Source: Linyphia triangularis
Lineage: Eukaryota; Arthropoda; Arachnida; Araneae; Linyphiidae
NCBI GenBank assembly: GCA_963978545.1
Contig: OZ021731.1
Coordinates: 21,749,593-21,813,592, forward strand
Length of the DNA stretch: 64,000 nucleotides
Direction of reading: 5' to 3'
The translations under genes were made by a program, and so were the position numbers. Of this stretch, positions 1-11,800 are shown in pieces. The first letter of the stretch is position 1. Each line of letters begins with the position of its first letter. The notes under the pieces are model-generated. The model ran no database searches. It saw only the letters and a list, made by a program, of their open reading frames with translations, and was not told where the DNA came from.

Positions 1-7
1 ATCTTAC

Positions 8-184
8 CTGATAGCAGGTGTAGTTTGTGAAACAATTGTTGTGTGACCGGCTTTCCAAGCTTTGACATTATACACTATATTTCCTTTAGTTCCTTCATAA
101 ATGATGCTGTTATTAGGTAACGGATACAAGTTACTTCCTTCGGAATAACTGAACCACACGGTGAGATTGTCAGCAGCTGGTAAA
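8..184 (-). CDS. Exon 3 of the left-edge secreted/membrane protein gene
   Basis: It begins after AG at 185-186 with one base completing a Ser codon and reads 58 codons without a stop to a GTAAGAT donor. It contains the sequons NLT and NNS. An alternative acceptor nine bases in would put a stop in frame, so the upstream AG is the supported one. Confidence 0.65.
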
Positions 185-3100
185 CTAAATATAAAGATAA
201 AAAAAATTCAAACTTCGTAAACAAAACATAAATGCCAACTTAGAAATTTCCATATAATCAATATTTTATAGGTTCTTTTAAGAATACAACCTAAAAATTT
301 ACAAATATTTCATTGAAAATATCAATGTATCCCATTTTTTTTTCAGTATTTTAGAAAGATATAATTATCAATTTTAATCCTGATATTTCACCAGTATGGA
401 AAATTGATAAAGCTAAAACACCTACAGTGGGTAAAAAAAGTTTCCGTACGAAAGCCAAACTTACAAATAAATTAGCATAATTTCTACTCTTTTACTTCAT
501 ATCTTCAGTAACTACTGAAGTATGTTTAATTTAGTTATTTAAAATAAGTTTATAATAAATGTCTGGTTTTACAAAACGCAGCAAGTATTTAAATTGAAAT
601 ATTTAGGAGATATTGCTAAGTGCCATGCCAAAAAAGTTTCCGTACGTCCTATGAAAATTAATTCTGATGTCTTCCGCAATAGACTTGCAGTAAATTTTTA
701 AAACTGAAGTGTACGCAAGTGTCATGAAGACACGATAGCAGCAATTTTTTAATTTTAACTTGTAGCTGATTGTTTTAAAACAGAGTTCCTAAACCTATTC
801 TTGAATTGGTGATTCAGTTATGAAATGTTGGATTATCTATGAAAAAAATTGGCAAAATCTTTAAGATATTGAAGTATATAGTACAATATATTACTAAAAG
901 ACAATGTGAGCTTCAAACTTTTGAGGCTAGAGATCGATCCAGAAGATCTTCAAAGCTAAAACGCTTTCATAAAAGAATTATTCTATTGCAATGTTCAAGA
1001 TGATCCGCGAATAAGTGCACCTCAAGTCGCACATGGCTTAAAAATTGACAAAAACATTGAAGTGACATCTCAAACGGTGAGAAATGTTATTAAAAAAGCT
1101 GGTCTGAATGGATTCGCAGCCCGTAAGAAGCCTTATATAAGTACCTGTAACAGAAAAAAGTGCATCGATTTTACAAAGTCTTTTTTAGTGATGAATTAAA
1201 ATTAAATATCCAAGGGTCAGATAATCGAGTTATGATCAGGAAAAAACTAAATCAACAAATGTTTTTTAACTTATAATTTATGTGGAACTGTCAAACACGG
1301 TGGAGGAGGCGTTATGGTGTGGGGGTGTATGAGAGCTACTGGTGTAGGTAATTTACATTATGTAGATGGAAATAAGTCTAGGTACGTGTATCTTGAAATT
1401 CTAACGCAAAATGTCATAACCAGTGCACATAAATTGTCACTTGGGAATTGTCTTCAATGTTTTTATCAATTCTTAAGCCATGTGCGACATCAGGTGCACT
1501 TACTCGCGGATTATATTGAACCTTACAATAGTATATTTCTTTTATGCAAGTGTTTTAGCTTTGAAGATCTTCCGAATCAAACTCTATCCTCAAAAGTTTG
1601 AAGCTCACAGTGTCTTTCAATAATATATTGTACTATATACTTCAATATCTTAAAGATTTTGCCAATTTTTTTCATAGATAATCCAACATTTTATAACTGA
1701 ATCACCAATTCAAGAATAGGTTTAGGAACTCTGTTTTAAAACAATCAGCTACAAGTTAAAATTAAAAAATTGCTGCTATCATGTCTTCATGACACTTGCG
1801 TACACTTCAGTTTTAAAAATTTACTGCAAGTCTATTGCGGAAGACGTCAGAATTTATTTTCATAGGACGTACGGAAACTTTTTTGGACATTGCACTTAGC
1901 AACATCTCCTAAATATTTCAATTTAAGTACTTGCTGCATTTTGTAAAACCAAACATTTATTATAAACTTATTTTAAATAACTAAATTAAACATATTTCAA
2001 TAGTTACTGAAGATATGAAGTAAAAGAGTAGAAATTATGCTAATTTTTTTGTAACTTTGGCTTTCGTACGGAAACTTTTTTTACCCACTGTATAAGACAT
2101 AAAGGTATAACTTATGCCTGTAAATTAAAATAAAAATTAACTAACAAACTTTACCATATGAACCTTCATATTTTTAAGTAAGGATTTTAAACTTTGTAAA
2201 GAGTACCCAATGCATTTACTTGTTGATACAAAAATGCACAGTAAAAAAGTTATAGGATATTAGTGTAAATGTAAGTTAATATTTACTCTGATGGCAAAGT
2301 AAGTATGGGTCTGTATTATATTTATATTTGAATGGACAAAAGAAATTCTAGCTAGTTGATTTCCTTTGATAACTGAAACATAGAAGATAGCTATGATTAC
2401 ACAGAAGAAATTAGTATTTACTTAGCTTACATAACAAAACAATACATATTGTCAAACATGCTAACTGAATATTTCAAAATATATTTAAAATGAATGACAA
2501 GGCAATAAAATTTCATGCATCCTATTGAGTCAGCATTACTCTTCTTTCCTTTGGGATCTTGGGAGAATCAGTTTTGCAATAATTTCTATTACACACCTGT
2601 CTTTTTCAAACACACAAATCACAAAGACAGGCATAAAATAAAGATGAGCTCATAAAAAAAAATATTCATTGTTTATATAGCGACAGATAAATGGGATATC
2701 TAACTAAAAGATTGTGATATGGCTGTATAATTAATTGTTGGAAAATCCTCTTTTTAAGAGGAACCGATATGAAAATTACTGCATTTAAAATGAAAATATC
2801 AGAAAATATTAGCTGATGCATGGAATAAGTACTGGGTGCAGTATTAGTTTACTGAAATTTAGTTTGGGAGAAAATTTTTCTTTAAAACTGGTTTGTTAAT
2901 TAAACTCTTGGTGATTTTAATAAGTTGAAAGAAAATAAAAACAGATTTGATCTTATATTTAATGTCAATCTAGATTATATTTATGAATTAAAATCATAGA
3001 GCATATTTAAAATTTATTTTAAACTATGACAGGGCTCCCACTCACTCAGGAAGATTTGGAGCAGTTTTTGGAGCAGGAAAAATGCCTTTCGGAGCAGTTA

Positions 3101-6100
3101 AAATTAAGTTTTGGAGCAGAAAAAATTACTTTCGGAGCAGGTAAAAACAAGTTTAGTAGCAGGAAAAAAAAAGCCCATAGTAGCATGTAAAAGCAACTTT
3201 TGTAGCACATACACACACACAAATCAGAACAGAGAAGCAAGTTTTGCAGTAGAAAAAAAAAATTTGAAGCAGAAATACCGAGACGAATGTCACCAAATCG
3301 GCGTCACAAATCTCGGCAATAGCTGCTATTACATTACCATAGACCTTAGCGAAAATGAATATAACAACAACGTAAATGATAGCACCCACCATACCATCGC
3401 AATCTCGGTAATATCGGCGCAAAATCTCATAATATCGTTTTTTTTTTTTTTTTGGTCACCAAACAGCGTCGCAAATCTCGGCAATATCTGCTATTACATT
3501 ACCATAGACCTTGGCGAAAACGACTATACACCAACGTAAGTATAGGGGATAGCACCCACCATACCAATCTTGGTAATATCGGCGCAAAATCCCAGTAATA
3601 TCGTACTTTTTTAAGTCACCAAACAACGTCGCATATCTCGGCAATAGCTGCTATTATATTATCAAAGATCTTGGCGAAAACGAATATAACACCAAAGTAA
3701 ATATTGGGGATAGCACCCACCATACCATCGCAATCTCGGTAATATCGGCGCAAAATCCCAGTAATATCGCATTTTTTAAGTCACCAAACAGCATTACAAA
3801 TCTTGGCAGTAGCTGCTATTACATCAGTGTAAACTTCATCGTTACTGACTACCAAACTTGCGCAAATATTAGCGATAGCGCTTACAATACCGTCGAAAAT
3901 CTAGACAGAGGATATTACGTAAGTTGAAGACTCAGCAGAAATGGCCATCGTAAAAACGTACATATTGACACAAATGTCGTAAATATTGACATTTTCTCGG
4001 TAATGCTTGTGCAAGATTCGGTAATATCGGATGTTAACAAAAGAGCAGCACTCTTTAAAAATGACCGTCACACCAACGAAAATATCAGCAATAGCGCTGA
4101 ATAAACCGGAGCAATTCTAAACAACAGCTCTAATATATTGGTGAAACACTCGACGAAAATGACCATCACAATAATTAGCAATAATGTCTGCATCAGCGTA
4201 GCAAATCATCGCAGTAACATCGACATTTTCTCAGTAATATCGGGGCAAATTTCGGATATTGCAATATCGTAGCACTCGGCAATAATTACCATCATACCAA
4301 CGAAAATATCAGCACTAATGTCGAATTAATTGGAGCAATTCTCAATACTACAGAGCTATTATATCGATGAAAGACTCGACGAAAATGATCGTCATAACAA
4401 CATAAAACTTGACAATAATGTCAGCATTAGCGTCGCAAATCATTGTAGCACCTTGGAGAAAATAAATACCACACCAACGTAAATATCAGCGTTAGCGCCG
4501 AATATACCGGAATATTTCTCAACAATAGCGATATTACAGCTGTGAACAATATCGAATTTCGATGGACAAAAAAAATAAAAAATTTGCGTTTCGGCGCAAA
4601 TATGGTTAAAATAAAGCATTTGGAGCAGCTTGGAGCAGATTTTTGTATTTGGCGCAGTTTGGCTCAGGTCTGGGACCCCTGCTATGGCTTACTATTGTTT
4701 TCTACCTATTTTCAAAATAATTAAATACTTTTCTTTTTTTCTTTTTACATAATTGTTCATTTTATTTGATCTTTTTTTTTTGTTGGAATTAGTCTTAAAA
4801 TAGGGGACAATTAAAAACAAATTAATGAAATAATCTAGTTTCATCGTTCGTGCATCAAGTATTTAAATTATTATATAAAACAAATAAATTCTTTACAAAA
4901 AAGCTCTAAGAACTTAGAAAAATTATTGATAAACTATAAATAAAAAGGAAGCAAATCTCAATTGTTAAAAACAATGTTAAAGAACAAAACTTTTAAAAGC
5001 AGTTCATTGTTTTTAGATATAAATATGGTAGAAAACCTAACACCTCTTGAACAATAATTGACTTAGTTAAAAAAAAAAAAAAAAATGATATTCCCACAGT
5101 CAGAACTTAGTAAAAAACCAAAATTTTTTTAAATTAAATAATACATCTAACTTTAATATATTTAATCTAATTTACTTATTGTTAAATTAAATCTGATTTT
5201 TTCCCCCTTCATAATTTAGTGATATTAGCAAAATAAATTACTTTGTCAATACATGCAAATAACTAGCCCCAACTTCTAGAATTAGTGTTTCATGAGCATG
5301 TGTTTATTCATTGTGCATATATTATCGTGTGTACGAGGATTCTTCACTGGCAAGATTTTATTTTAAATTGTGTGTTTCAGTTTTTATACACATAAATTAT
5401 TAAATTAAGTATCTTTTCCCATTTTAATGTACTCTTTTCGATGGCAAGTGAATTGGGCTTTCTCAGTTAATGTATACAGAACTTAAATGTGCATATATCT
5501 TTTCATATTTTAGTTTATCACTTTTAATAATAAGTGGGTCAGCTTTCTCAGTTATATTTATCCTTAATCTTTACCTCCAGTTTGATGTTAATTACTCAAC
5601 AAAGTAATAAAATACCATTGTAATATACTCCTGGTATTGGCCAAATATTTCCCCCCAATGTTATAGCCTTGAATGATAAGGAATAAACATTCTATGAGCG
5701 AAAACATAAAGAAAAAAAAAAACTAAACTTGAAGTCACATTAATAAAACTGTTTATGATGATAAAACAAGGAGTATCTATCTGTGTGTCTGTCTCTACAG
5801 AAAGCTACTTCCAATAGGCATGCAGCTATAAAATTTTTAACAAAAGTAGTTTTAGCTTTCCAATTGGACTTTTGAAAAACAGAATTTAAAAATTTTAATT
5901 TGTTATTTTAATTAATTTTTATCAATTAATTTGGATTTTTTTTTTACAAAGGAACTTCTAATAAGGACAGAGCTCTGAAATTTTCAGTTTTGAGCTCCTA
6001 TTGGATTAATGAAAAACGATGTTAAAATTTTTAATCAGTTTTTTTTCCCTCCTTTATTTAAAAAAAAAATCTACTAAGTAATTCCTAGAAGAGGCTCTGA

Positions 6101-8814
6101 AATTTTAAACATATGTATTTCTGGTCTTTTTATTTTGCTTTTCATAAACACAACATTAAAATATTCTCAGAGGGGCAGTGGGGTTGTATAATTGTATTAA
6201 CAGAGAATTCTTTTATGTTTCTCGACAGTTGAGGGGGCATTAAGGATTTAATATTATGATTTAACATACGGAATTAATATTAAGGATTTACGTAGCAATT
6301 AATCTTCTAGTGAATGAAGCACACGTATGCTTGCACAACAATTAGCCTTTCAGTGAGCAAAGCAAGTCTATATGGTTTGATCAATAATGAATCTTTCAGC
6401 AAGTGGAGCGAGCGTTTGCGTAGCACTAAATTTTTCAGAAAGCTTGTACTTGGCGTAGCAATGAACCTTTCAGAAAATGAAGTGAGCCTGTTTGCGAAGC
6501 ACTAAAAGCTGGGACCCATACACTAATGGCGGGTATATAGAATCTGGTGTCAAGCAGCTATTTTTAATATAAAAATAAAACTGCATCTTCTATCAAAAAG
6601 TGTTTAATGCATTTTAACCATTATCAGACCATATTTAACCATTGGCAGTCTTCTTATAAGTAAGATTTTAGAGAGGTACAATGGTTGGTTGGTTGTTTTC
6701 AGATTATCTGGCGCCGTCAGCAACACGAGGGCTATAATGCGCCGAAACATTCGTCATTAGACAAGCCAACATACATTTACAAACAACCATGCCTTACACG
6801 GGACTCAAACCTGTAACCTCGTGGTCTAGAAGCTAGCACGCTAACCACTATACAGTTTGATCGGCGAGAGGTACAATGGGCCAACAGACCTAGGTATGCA
6901 TGGCTTTACCACTCTCTTTTTAATCCAATCTAATCTAACCATTATCAGAGGTTGATAAAAAAGATACCCCTCATATTTTTATTATTTGTTTGTGACTGCT
7001 TAATTCCTGTCACATGCCTGGTTTTCATCAACAAATAGTGCTTACCTAAACATCAACATGGCTTAATCACTTTTTACACATTATTTTAAATGATTTAGTG
7101 AAGAGATGTCACCTTTCAGATATTGCTTGAAAAAAATCAAGAAGAAACAGTAGCTACGGTAGATAATATCTATCCCTGCTAATTGGACATCTTAACGTTG
7201 ATTATCACTAGGGTTCCCACTCAAATCACAGAATGAAAATCATTGACTTTTAAGGACCTAAATAATGTTTTTAAAGACCTTTGAAAACTTGTTTTCAGGC
7301 ATCATGTCTATATATAAATTTTAATTAAGTATATGTTACCTAAAATCCTAAAAAGTTATAGAACTCAGGGATAGCAAGTCTGAGTTGTATTTTTATAAAC
7401 TTCACAGTCGGGCATACAACATACACAAAAAATTACGGACTTTTAAGGACCTTTAAGCATTTTTAAGTACTTTCAAGGCCTTGAAAACAAGTTCAAAAGT
7501 ATTAAGCACTTTTAATGACCGTGGGAACCCTGATCACTCATTAAAGAGGAAATGATAGGACAGTTTCACTTAAAAAGTCTTTCTGATAAGCAACTCTCCT
7601 TGAAATTTGGAAATGTTATGGTGTTTTATACAAAAATGGCTTTTAAGGCGTCTTCTCACTTTAGGCACCTCGAAAATAGGCTATTTTCGCGATTTTTTTT
7701 TCGAGGATTTTTGCAAACAATTATGGGACAAAATAGATCCTATATAATAAACACATCTTTCAAGTACAAGAACATTTTTATTTTTTATTTTTTTGAACAA
7801 TTATTATAATAAAACAGTAGCATCGAAAAACCCGTGTAGAAATGTAATGTTCGTGGCTTGTTGATGAAATTTCGGAAACTATCCGGCCGATTGTCATGAA
7901 ATTTGAATGACATATTCTTCATAGTTATGGCTATAGCGCATATCATCAGATTTTTGATATTCGCGAAAATAACAAAATGGCGCACGTTTTTCGAAAAAGT
8001 AAAAAAAACAACAACTTTTTTTTGCAGTTTTTTGTAAAAAAAAAATACTTCAAATCAAAATTTAAAAAATCTGATGATATGCACTATAGCCATAACTATG
8101 AAGAATATGTCATTCAAATTTCATGACAATCGGCCGGATAGTTTCCGAAATTTCATCAACAAGCCACGAACATTACATTTCTACAAGGGTTTTTCGATGC
8201 TACTGTTTTATTATAATAATTGTTCAAAAAAATTTTTAAAAAAAATTCTTGTACTTGAAAGATGTGTTTATTATATAGGATCCATTTTATCCCATAATTG
8301 TTTGCAAAAATCCTCGAAAAAAAAATCGCGAAAATAGCCTATTTTCGAGGTGCCTAAAGTGAGAAGATGCCTTAAGTAAGAAATTATGAATTGTATTTCT
8401 TGGTGATGCATGAAGCATAAAAGAATATAAACTATTAAAATAGATGCATAACCAAACAATCAATATTTAATTAAAATAAATGAATTTTTGGCATTAGCTA
8501 CTGTATTAATTATTGCAAGATTTAAAAAAGGTACTAAAAGTATTCATACCTGGTTGAAATACTAAATGTCCCATTTCCATTAACACCAAACTGCAAGTCA
8601 TTATCAGATACTAGCAATGAATTCCGTGCTAAAAAACAGTAATAAGAAAATTATGTGATATGATATGCATTCTGCCAAATAAAACAGAAAATGGTCAAAG
8701 AGTGCTCAATTAATAAAGAATTAACATACCTGAAGATGTCGAAATGAGACAAGATAGGATTACTACAAATGTGACTAGTCTAAGATACACATCCTTCATT
8801 GTAGATTGCTTCAT
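8..8814 (-). CDS. 5' part of a secreted or membrane protein gene (three exons; continues left of window)
   Basis: Three minus-strand exons (8730-8814, 8550-8628, 8-184) join in phase (85+79+177 nt) into an open frame of 113 codons plus two bases. The frame starts MKQSTMKDVYLRL and is followed by a hydrophobic stretch (VTFVVILSCLI) that looks like a signal peptide. The next part is a lumenal or extracellular region with N-linked glycosylation sequons (NGT, NLT, NNS) and alternating beta-type pattern, ending in KAWKAGHTTIVSQTTPAIR. A signal peptide followed by a small glycosylated beta domain is seen at the N-terminus of cystinosin and of SLC10A3/P3-like transporters; the AGH..I.S...P pattern resembles cystinosin slightly more. 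The membrane part that would decide this lies outside the window, so the family is a guess. Donor sites are GTATG, GTATG and GTAAG. The two introns together hold many transposons. Confidence 0.6.
425..2090. mobile_element. Tc1/mariner-like foldback element with a broken transposase
   Basis: The element is bounded by TA (423-424 and 2091-2092) and by CAGTGGGTAAAAAAAG / CTTTTTTTACCCACTG. The motif TTTCCGTACG recurs about 200 bp in on each side, as in IR/DR Tc1 ends. Long arms (about 425-1060 and 1455-2090) are reverse complements. Plus-strand coding fragments read DDPRISAPQVAHGLKI and TSQTVRNVIKKAGLNG (Tc1 helix-turn-helix region) near 1000-1130, then GGGVMVWGCMRATGVG near 1302-1350, a Tc1 catalytic-domain signature. 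The middle is deleted and the frame is broken by stops, so it encodes no working transposase. The right arm carries the same N-terminal coding region in the opposite orientation. Confidence 0.9.
2093..3023. other. Intron sequence, no feature seen
   Basis: A+T-rich sequence inside the large intron of the left-edge gene. I see no coding region, RNA gene or clear repeat in it. Confidence 0.5.
3030..4681. mobile_element. Large CAGGG-ended element (hAT-like, 6-bp TSD) with 33-bp internal periodicity
   Basis: The ends are CAGGGCTCCCACTC and GTCTGGGACCCCTG. They are flanked by CTATGA (3024-3029) and CTATGG (4682-4687), a 6-bp target duplication with one mismatch. Near both ends short GGAGCAG phrases repeat. 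The interior (about 3290-4510) is a degenerate tandem tract: a unit of about 33 bp (CGTAAACCTCGGCGAAAATG then ACCATCACACCAA) is repeated many times. A higher-order unit of roughly 160-170 bp recurs at about 3290, 3463, 3620 and 3779. The small open frames here are by-products of the repeat. Confidence 0.75.
4688..5751. other. Intron sequence, no feature seen
   Basis: A+T-rich sequence with several A or T homopolymers. Nothing supportable was found. Confidence 0.5.
5752..6540 (+). mobile_element. Helitron-like remnant
   Basis: The start (GATGATAAAACAAGG, then CTGTGTGTCTGTC) resembles the 5' end of the element at 17960. It is followed by two or three diverged copies of the same internal unit (GCTCTGAAATTTTCA, then TAGTTTTAGC...CCAATTGGAC) and by the same distal block of short repeats (GTAGCAATGAACCTTTCAG, GAATGAAGTGAGCCTG) ending GCTGGGACC. 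The CTAG end is not preserved, so the right boundary is approximate. Confidence 0.55.
6685..6865 (-). mobile_element. tRNA-derived SINE, copy 1
   Basis: It is flanked by a perfect 14-bp duplication GAGAGGTACAATGG (6671-6684 and 6866-6879). Read on the minus strand it starts GATCAAACTGTATAGTGG, has an A-box-like TAGTGGTTAGCGTGC and a B-box-like GGTTTGAGTCCC. It then continues into a unique body ending in CAACCAACCAAC. It matches the copy at 61733-61913 almost throughout. Confidence 0.9.
7210..7532. mobile_element. CAGGG-type MITE, AGGGTTCCCAC ends, 6-bp TSD
   Basis: The ends are AGGGTTCCCACTC and GTGGGAACCCTG, with flanking ATCACT (7204-7209 and 7533-7538), an exact 6-bp duplication. The first C of the left end is missing. 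Internal phrases such as GACTTTTAAGGACCT recur in both orientations. Confidence 0.85.
7647..8371. mobile_element. TTAA-flanked foldback (hairpin) element
   Basis: TTAA lies at 7643-7646 and 8372-8375. The two halves (about 7647-8000 and 8045-8371) are near-perfect reverse complements. Both ends read GGC(G/A)TCTTCTCACTTTAGGC, with a T/A-rich spacer of roughly 50 bp at the centre. Open frames on both strands are mirror copies of each other and not genes. The TTAA target suggests a piggyBac- or Kolobok-mobilised element. Confidence 0.85.
8550..8628 (-). CDS. Exon 2 of the left-edge secreted/membrane protein gene
   Basis: The acceptor is a T-rich tract ending TTTTTTAG, and the donor is GTATG. 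The phase (2 bases, 25 codons, 2 bases) fits the exons on both sides. It encodes ARNSLLVSDNDLQFG followed by an NGT sequon. Confidence 0.65.
8730..8814 (-). CDS. Exon 1 of the left-edge secreted/membrane protein gene
   Basis: The ATG is at 8814-8812. The exon encodes 28 residues including a signal-peptide-like hydrophobic core and ends one base into a codon before a GTATG donor. A second in-frame ATG five codons on is an alternative start. Confidence 0.65.
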
Positions 8815-11800
8815 TTTGAATGGAATAAATTAAAGAGTGAATTTATCTGCAGGAAATATAAATTTCATTAAAATTATTTACTTTAATAACAAGATTCAAA
8901 CAGTTTAATTCTAGAGAAACGAATCAAATACGGAAATCAAAAGAAATCGTCCCACACAAAAATACAACTGTCAGCAAAATAAACGAGCTTTTGACGTTAA
9001 CAATCCACACTCAAAATGTAAATAAAGAAGCAAGCATGAAGATATAACTGTCAGATAAAGCTGAAAATAGCTAATCAAAATTTATAAACAGTGGTTGTAA
9101 AGTTTTAATAAAAAATTCAACGCCACTTACTGTTAAATTAAACATAAAAGGACAGACGACGCAGTGAGCAGAGGTTTTATTTCTTTTGTTACGTCATGTG
9201 TTAACAGCAGTGATTACACTTATCATCAATCTTTTAAGTTAATCTGGGATTCTCTGAAACAAAGCGGTAGTATTTCACATTTGCTCAAATCATACATAAC
9301 TTTTTCTCGAATCGGTTCGACTTGTCTATTGAGTAAACAATGCGTGACTTTCTGATTTGACATTTGGAGTTGTTCCAGACCATCCAGGCATTAGTATCGA
9401 TTTAGTTTTAGTTTCCTTTTCTCCAAATCAGTATCATTTTCCCCATAAATTAAAATTCATAAGCTGTTTCAAACATATAAAACATTCAAATTTAAATTGA
9501 ATGAATATGAATTAGTTTTAGCTTTTGTAAAAACATGAAGTCCTTCATACAGACATATGGGCACAGCATAGTTGGAATTGGTGCGTCTAACGCGCGTTAA
9601 CTAATACAATAAATCTTTGAAGTAAATTCCAGTTATCCAAATTCCAACCAAAATCTAAGTTCAATAACTATAGCCAATCATAATACGAACGAGTAAATTG
9701 TAAGACAGTATTTAGATACTTATAAAATATAAATTTCAACGCGCGTCAAATAACATAGGCAAGGGGCATTTTTACAAAAAAAGCAACTTAAGATGGAGAG
9801 TTGAAATTGAATGGCCTTGAACAAAAAAACTGGCAAGTAAAGCATCAGTGTTAATGAAATCAGCGATTCTTAATGTCCTTTATATTCTTCACTTAATATT
9901 AATATCACTTAATGATCAAATTTCAAAGAAATTATGGTGAAATGAGCTGATTTAGGTGCGAATTTGGATGGTTTCGCTTAATAAACTGCTTGCGCTTTTC
10001 GTGTATTCGGAACTTTAGGAAAGATTTTCTTAACGAAATGGAATATATTGATTTTAGAAACACACACAAATAATAAAATAACCTGCCAATCCATTATGAA
10101 ATTGAAGACAGCATTGTGTATATAACTTTTAAAAGCAGTTTCTCTATTCACCATCAGTATGGTAAGCTCACAAATAAGTTGTATCCGACTCCGTTGGGGA
10201 GCTTCTGTAATCACTTTCTGATTATTTCATGAATATGGTTAACTTTTTACCCATGTACACCATTCATTTTCAAAGAAAAAGTGTAAAGTATTTTTTTTTT
10301 TTACAAAAAAATTCAGTTCTGCGACTGCAATGTTATACAATACTATTGGAAAATCGTCCACTAACTTCTCAAGATCTTAATAAGATTCCTTCAAAAAAAA
10401 TTTTGGGGAAAAAAAAGAACTAAATTTCAATCTCAACAGACAGAGTATTCATTTTCGAAATCAGATTTCAGAGCCCTCTGAACAAGACTCAAAATTGAGC
10501 CCTCTCGCATGCTAAACTCTATTTTGCCTCAAACCAAGCAAGTCCTGATTCAGTTTACTTTTTTCGAGTATATGGGGTTATTAATAAAATATAAAAAAAT
10601 TTAACACATATTCTTTAGTATTTTCCAAATGCCTGCATGAGATAGTTGATGAGGGGAATTGAAAGTTGATGGCACCAAATGTTTACTAGTTCAGCACTGT
10701 AGATTATTTTTTTATATATATGGTGGTAGGCAACATTATTGAAATCAATGGAAATATATTTTGCATCAATAGTAAAACTAAATTAAATTTAAAAAGGAAA
10801 AAAAAAAAAAAAAAAAAAAAAAAAACACCTACCTTTTACAATAAACTCAAAGCATAAAAAAAAAAGAAATATAATATAAAAAGAAAACGCTTCAACTTGC
10901 AAGTCCCTTTCTACAACACCTATGCATTGCAGTGGTAAAGATGACTCAAATTGAATTGGGGAAAGAGCGTAAAACATCATTCCTTATTACAAAGAAGAAA
11001 TTCTGTGTTTTTATTAAAAGACTTCTCAAAACCATTTATTAGACATTTGTACAGCTAGGTATGAGCACACATTGAAATTTTTAATAACTTACATAACAAG
11101 AACTGAAGTTACAGTATTTCTCACAAGTTTAAATGCACACATTCAAATTTAGAGATCCTCAAAAAGGAGTGGCAGCTCTTAGGGAGGGAGGGGGGGGGGG
11201 GGCAGTTATTGCTCTTTAACTTTTGAAATTCAAGTACCCAAGGCAAAATCCCCTTAATTTAAAGTTTGCCCCCCCCCCCCCCATCGCATTTTGGATATGA
11301 GGCACCCAAACTGCTTTCACTTCAAAATCGTTAATTGTGCTTTTACATTTGAAATAGAATATCTAAAGTGTGATTCCTCGCTTTTAAAACATATTGAAGT
11401 GACATAACAAATAAAATTCTGAGATACACATCTATAAATGAGTACTTTAACTACAGAATTGAATAGCACAATATTTAGAAAGCACCTATTTTCTATTAAG
11501 TTTTTCGTTTCGTAAATGATACACTCGTATGATAAACTATATTTTGACACTAGTAAAAAATATGCTTCAGTAGTTAATATCAATTAAAAATATAAGTGTT
11601 TCTAAAACAAGTAAAAAAATAAGTACTAAAAAAAGATTAAAATTTTATTTTGCTACATAGTAGATAAAAAACAATCCCTAAATTAATAAATATACTTATA
11701 TAGTAACAATCAATACACAATAAATAATAAACAATAAGTTGATTTTGATTTTTATAGGAACAAAGAAAGAAATAAAATAAAAACATATAAATGCAAAAAC

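Noticed and set aside
3046..3644. Several small open frames on both strands
   Set aside because: They follow the repeat periodicity of the CAGGG element and have no gene context.
9591..9748. Possible MITE with ACGCGCGTT ends
   Set aside because: The inverted match is only about a dozen bases and no duplication is evident.
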